Of a stretch of 64,000 nt of DNA, positions 61,401 to 64,000 are shown piece after piece. Source of the stretch: Euglena gracilis (Eukaryota > Euglenida > Euglenophyceae > Euglenales); the NCBI GenBank assembly GCA_039621445.1, contig CP154956.1, forward strand, positions 34,569,437 to 34,633,436. Reading direction: 5' to 3'. Below the pieces are notes generated by a model that did no database searches, was not told the DNA's origin, and was given only the letters and a program-made list of their open reading frames with translations. Every line of letters starts with the position of its first letter. Position 1 is the first letter of the stretch. Position numbers and translations under genes: made by a program.

Positions 61401-62202
61401 TTGTGCAATGCCCACATATCCCTGATTGGCCAAGTGAATGTGACTTTGTGTGCCAAGGTGTATGAGCATTTATACTCTGCATTGTATGCATTTTGTTCTC
61501 CAGAAGACCATAGGAGAAGATCGGGTCATACCACCAGTGGGGAAGCCCGTTTTCCCCGGGATCGTGTCTCCTTCCGTGCCCGGGTCTTGTACTTGTCGTT
61601 GCCAACCGCCTGAAAGTATTGGCTCATTGCAGCATCGTATGCCTGAGGGATACAGACCCATGAAAATGTGGTGAGGGCACATACACTGCAATGGGAATTC
61701 TAAAAAGACTCAACAAAAACCCAAATTTGATAGGATACTTCTCTTTTTTCTTCTTTTTCTTTTTAACATCCCGCCATCAGAGGAAGAGCAAATGCCGTAA
61801 TTACGATTCACCTCAACATTTGGAATTAGAATCGGAAATTTCATCTACACAAATGCTTTCCACCCCTACCCACCTGGAGGAGTGGCACCTGAATTAGAAA
61901 TGCGTCCAGCACTGTTAGGCCAAGCAGGAATTATCCTTGGTGCTGCTAAATGTTGAAAAAAACGTCTGCTGTTTGTTCCACAAAAAAAACATAATTAAGA
62001 ATACAAAAATGTTGGGATGTGGCTGGTTCTTTCTGGTTCCAGGGTTCTTGACAGCAAAATGCAGGTTTTTGTACTTGGAGGACGCATGACTGGTTTCAGA
62101 GCACACCTTAATCAGTTCGGTGTCATCCCAGACATCATCATTTTCGTCTCCTGGTGCCCAAAGTAAAACCTCTTCTTCATTCAGAGCCGCCTCGTCAATC
62201 AT
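55222..62202 (-). CDS. SMN: Survival motor neuron (SMN) protein homologue
   Basis: Three exons are secure and all phase 0. Exon 1 at 62107-62202 starts at ATG (32 codons, ending NDDVWDDTELIK) and has donor GTGTGC. Exon 2 at 61532-61642 begins AYDAAMSQYFQAV and ends in a basic stretch (RARKETRSRGKRASP). The last exon at 55222-55452 carries a Pro-rich region (VVPPTPPLPP), then NVMLSWYHSGFWTGF and a stop. The WDDTxLIKAYD motif is the Gemin2-binding helix of SMN. The SWYxSGxxTG pattern is the YG box that drives SMN oligomerisation. SMN acts in the cytoplasm and Cajal bodies to load Sm rings onto snRNAs. The three exons alone would encode 145 residues, close to fission yeast Smn1, which lacks a Tudor domain. 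I found no Tudor segment between exons 2 and 3; a middle exon at 59.6-60.05 kb is possible but its phase does not fit well. Confidence 0.88.
56080..56905. repeat. Inverted pair of AATCACGAATAATCAC arrays
   Basis: At 56,083-56,125 the unit AATCACGAAT repeats in one orientation. At 56,815-56,905 GTGATTATTCGTGATTATTC repeats in the other. The intervening 690 bp is AT-rich with no supported gene. It lies in the SMN intron. Confidence 0.65.
58758..59153. mobile_element. Short inverted-repeat element, 396 bp, decayed target duplication
   Basis: The left end CAGGCTTCTTTTTAAGGACC matches the left end of the 3,707 element; the right end is GAAAAAAAGCCTG. The flanks TCCGGGGG and CCTGGGGG agree at 6 of 8 positions. 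It lies in the region between SMN exons 2 and 3. Confidence 0.6.
59860..60054 (-). other. Open Ser/Thr/Gln-rich segment in the SMN intron
   Basis: The segment reads KIKTLSPTAEVPSQITPSW and similar linker-like sequence without a stop. Every acceptor I can place in front of it gives phase 2, while SMN exon 2 ends in phase 0. It may be an SMN linker exon in some isoform or simply open intron sequence. Confidence 0.2.
60299..60582. mobile_element. Short inverted-repeat element in an SMN intron, 284 bp
   Basis: The ends are CAGGGGGTTTTTTTTAG and CTAAAAAAAAAACCCTG. A perfect 8-bp duplication GTCTGCTT flanks it at 60291-60298 and 60583-60590. The interior shares the core CAAAAATTTTCGGC...TTCGGCTCCGAAAAG and long C/G runs with the 3,707 element. 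It is non-coding. Confidence 0.85.
61532..62202 (-). CDS. SMN: SMN exons 1 and 2 with the Gemin2-binding helix
   Basis: The first exon (62107-62202) starts at an ATG a few bases after a pyrimidine tract and reads an acidic stretch (EEEVLLWAPGDENDDVWDD). The second (61532-61642) follows CCCTCAG and continues the helix without a phase change. The joined motif DDTELIKAYDAA matches the invariant core of the SMN N-terminus. A possible acceptor (TTTTTACAG) lies about 24 bases before the ATG, so a 5' untranslated intron is likely. Confidence 0.85.
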
Positions 62203-62684
62203 GAAGGGGAAAAAAAGTGGGAAACTGTAAAAAGAAATCAATTCTGCATTAGAAACGGCCAACGGGTGTTGTCCTTTTTCCTTTTCGGGATAAGGCTTGT
62301 GTACCCCCCCCCCTTATCTGGGCACCGGAAAGGATGGGCAAGGACCGGGTGATTCGCCAAAATATTGGGTTGGTGCTTGGACAAGGAGGGCGGGGAGGCT
62401 TGTTCTGCTTCTGTTTTTTAGAAAGGTTTCTCAAAAATTTCGACACTTTAAAAACTTCTCAAGCCTGATTTGGTTAGATATTGTTGTTTGCCCAATGCTG
62501 TGGACCCCAGAAGAGGGGGATTTTCCCTTTCGGCACGACGTGCCAGAAAGGGGGAAAATCTTTTTTTTTGTTGGCAGGTTTCCCTGGGCTGTCAGGTGCT
62601 TAGGCAGGGGTGAGTACTTTCTTGTTGGGGAGTTCTTTATCTTTCTTGACACAATATAAACAAAAGATGTCCCGTCCCGAAAGT

Positions 62685-62757
62685 TTATTGAAAGTTCACT
62701 GTAATCAGGCTTTTGCTTAAAGACGGCGGGTCCACTGGCTGCCCATTGTGCAAGACA
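62685..62757 (-). CDS. Possible last exon of an upstream gene
   Basis: After CTTTTTTCCAG the frame reads VLHNGQPVDPPSLSKSLITV, then NFQ and TAA. The stop overlaps an AATAAA sequence, as expected near a 3' end. Length and phase (one base, then 24 codons including the stop) are self-consistent. The parent gene would be the one entering from the right edge. The family is unknown. Confidence 0.3.
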
Positions 62758-63561
62758 CTGGAAAAAAGCCACTAGCTAGACTCCCTCTTCCGGGGGGGGG
62801 GGGGGGGATCGTGGGTCCCCCCGACTGGAAAAAAATTCTCAGGCGCTGCTCGGTGGGGTGGAAATGAAGTTGTTAATGTGTTTTTGGCTGATTTTGTTCA
62901 AAGAATCCCAAGAATGGCCAAGAATGGGCAAAAAAACTCGGCGCTTCACACCAGTCACTGGAAAAAAAATTAGCGAGCCCTGCTGCCAGACCCCAAGGGG
63001 GATTCACTAGGATTTCCACTAGCCAAATTTAGCTGCAGTCGAGCCCCCCCCCCCCCCCCGGGATGTTCCCACCCATGAGAAGCCAATTTGTTTCAAAAAA
63101 ATTGATTTCGGCTTTCAACGGCCAAAACGGCAAAAAAGCCATTTCGCCCTTGGCAGAACGGCGGAAAAGCCGTTTCGCCAGCCAAATGTGAGAAAAATGG
63201 GAAAAAGGCGCCGAAAAGCCGAAATGAAACACATACGGATGGAACAGGGTATACTGCGAACCATTAAGCAGAAGCCTGACTGTAATAGACCTCAAAATAT
63301 GAAATGGGACGCGCCAAAAAAGCTGTCCAATGTGCTGATTTGGTGAAATACCCTAATCATCCAACAGTTCAAAAAAAACCCATTACGAAGATTACAGTGC
63401 AAACAACCTTTTAACATCAGCCTTGGGTAAGAACATATAGTGGAGAGATGGAAGTACCTATCAAGCGTTGGCTCAAGGGGGGAGGTTTTTTCAGTATTGA
63501 AAAATACCTCCGACACTTTCTCTATTTCAAAGTGTAGTGCAAAAGCCTGGCGATGCATGTT

Positions 63562-63681
63562 TCAAACGCTGGCTAAAAGTTCTTTTTCAATTAAAATCTC
63601 AGGCAATTTCTGTATTTTGATGACCTGGTCGTACATATCAGACTCCAAATCTCCCATGAACTTCAATGGCAACCACCCTTC
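63562..63681 (-). CDS. Exon-like open segment of the gene at the right edge
   Basis: After a CACAAG acceptor, 40 codons read EGWLPLKFMGDLESDMYDQV and then an amphipathic helix (IKIQKLPEILIEKELLAS). The reading ends either in TGA or at a GT five bases earlier. Its composition is protein-like but no family was recognised. Its link to the neighbouring segments at 63,810-63,956 and 62,685-62,757 is unproven. Confidence 0.35.
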   Translation of the reverse strand, partial: EGWLPLKFMGDLESDMYDQVIKIQKLPEILIEKELLASV

Positions 63682-63809
63682 CTTGTGTCAAAAGCATCAA
63701 CAACAGCGAAAGAGTGAAAGAAAAAGAAGGAACAAAACGATAGCCCAATTAGAAGCACCTAAGGGCAGCAATATCGGGAATGGTCTGAATTTCCAAGGAG
63801 CGCTCATTA

Positions 63810-63956
63810 TCAAAAAGTCCTGATATTAATTTCGATCGAGACGCCTGCAACGATTGTGTGTTTGCCTCCGAAAGGCTTAGAGTTGTTCTTCTTCTGGACA
63901 ACTGTCCCTAATTCTGTGCTTTCTGCAGTTGCTGAGAAATGGGAAGCAATTTTCAT
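63810..63956 (-). CDS. Exon-like open segment at the right edge
   Basis: From an ATG at 63,954-63,956 (a possible acceptor, TTTGAAG, lies just upstream) the frame reads MKIASHFSATAESTELGTVV and continues QKKNNSKPFGGKHTIVAGVS. The stop in this frame is at 63,810-63,812. It is probably a 5' or internal exon of a gene cut by the window edge. No domain was recognised. Confidence 0.3.
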   Translation of the reverse strand: MKIASHFSATAESTELGTVVQKKNNSKPFGGKHTIVAGVSIEINIRTF

Positions 63957-64000
63957 CTTGGCTAAGTCCCTTCAAAGAGAGGAACACAAACCCACCAAAA

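Noticed and set aside
63440-63823. Plus-strand 127-codon frame near the right edge
   Set aside because: It is antisense to the exon-like minus frames, with no domain or codon bias in its favour.

Overview
The window is nuclear DNA of a eukaryote. Short GC-rich coding blocks (15-65 codons, mostly G or C in third positions) are separated by long introns with GT...AG ends. The DNA is full of microsatellites, runs of 8 or more G or C, and dispersed inverted repeats. No rRNA, tRNA, CRISPR array or bacterial operon was seen. The lineage cannot be named from sequence alone; an alga or other protist with an intron- and transposon-rich genome is only a guess. All coding blocks I can support read on the minus strand, so transcription runs from high to low coordinates.

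Layout from right to left: (1) about 62.7-64.0 kb, fragments of an unidentified gene cut by the window edge. (2) 62.2-55.2 kb, an SMN (survival motor neuron) homologue: the Gemin2-binding N-terminus and the C-terminal YG box are clear, but no Tudor domain was found. (3) 52.5-44.6 kb, an unidentified gene, or two, interrupted by a 3.4-kb element with 25-bp terminal inverted repeats (48,705-52,076). (4) 44.0-37.0 kb, a gene with an acidic region, a PHD-like segment and a helical C-terminal part. (5) 32.5-5.1 kb, the main gene: about 36 exons with compatible splice phases encode a protein of at least 1,320 residues, an N-terminal run of RI/NLR-type leucine-rich repeats followed by about 900 residues of coiled coil. 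(6) 4.8-0.55 kb, a proline/serine/arginine-rich gene with one hydrophobic segment, running off the left edge.

The most notable system is a family of short elements (200-430 bp) with hAT-like ends (CAGG...TTAAG / CTTAA...CCTG) and 8-bp target duplications. Two sit inside coding exons (8,080-8,280 and 38,448-38,876). Counting the target duplication once restores an open frame in both, including an unbroken heptad pattern in the first. They look like introners, transposons that create introns. Two more with exact 8-bp duplications lie outside exons (3,707-3,987 and 60,299-60,582).

Other structure includes a 1.6-kb cluster of GCGCAAAT-type palindromes (32.7-34.3 kb), introns that each carry their own short motif array, a 660-bp ACAT microsatellite inside the LRR gene, and decamer CCTTAAAAAA arrays. 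Exon coordinates were worked out by hand from splice sites, codon usage and phase. They are predictions without transcript support.
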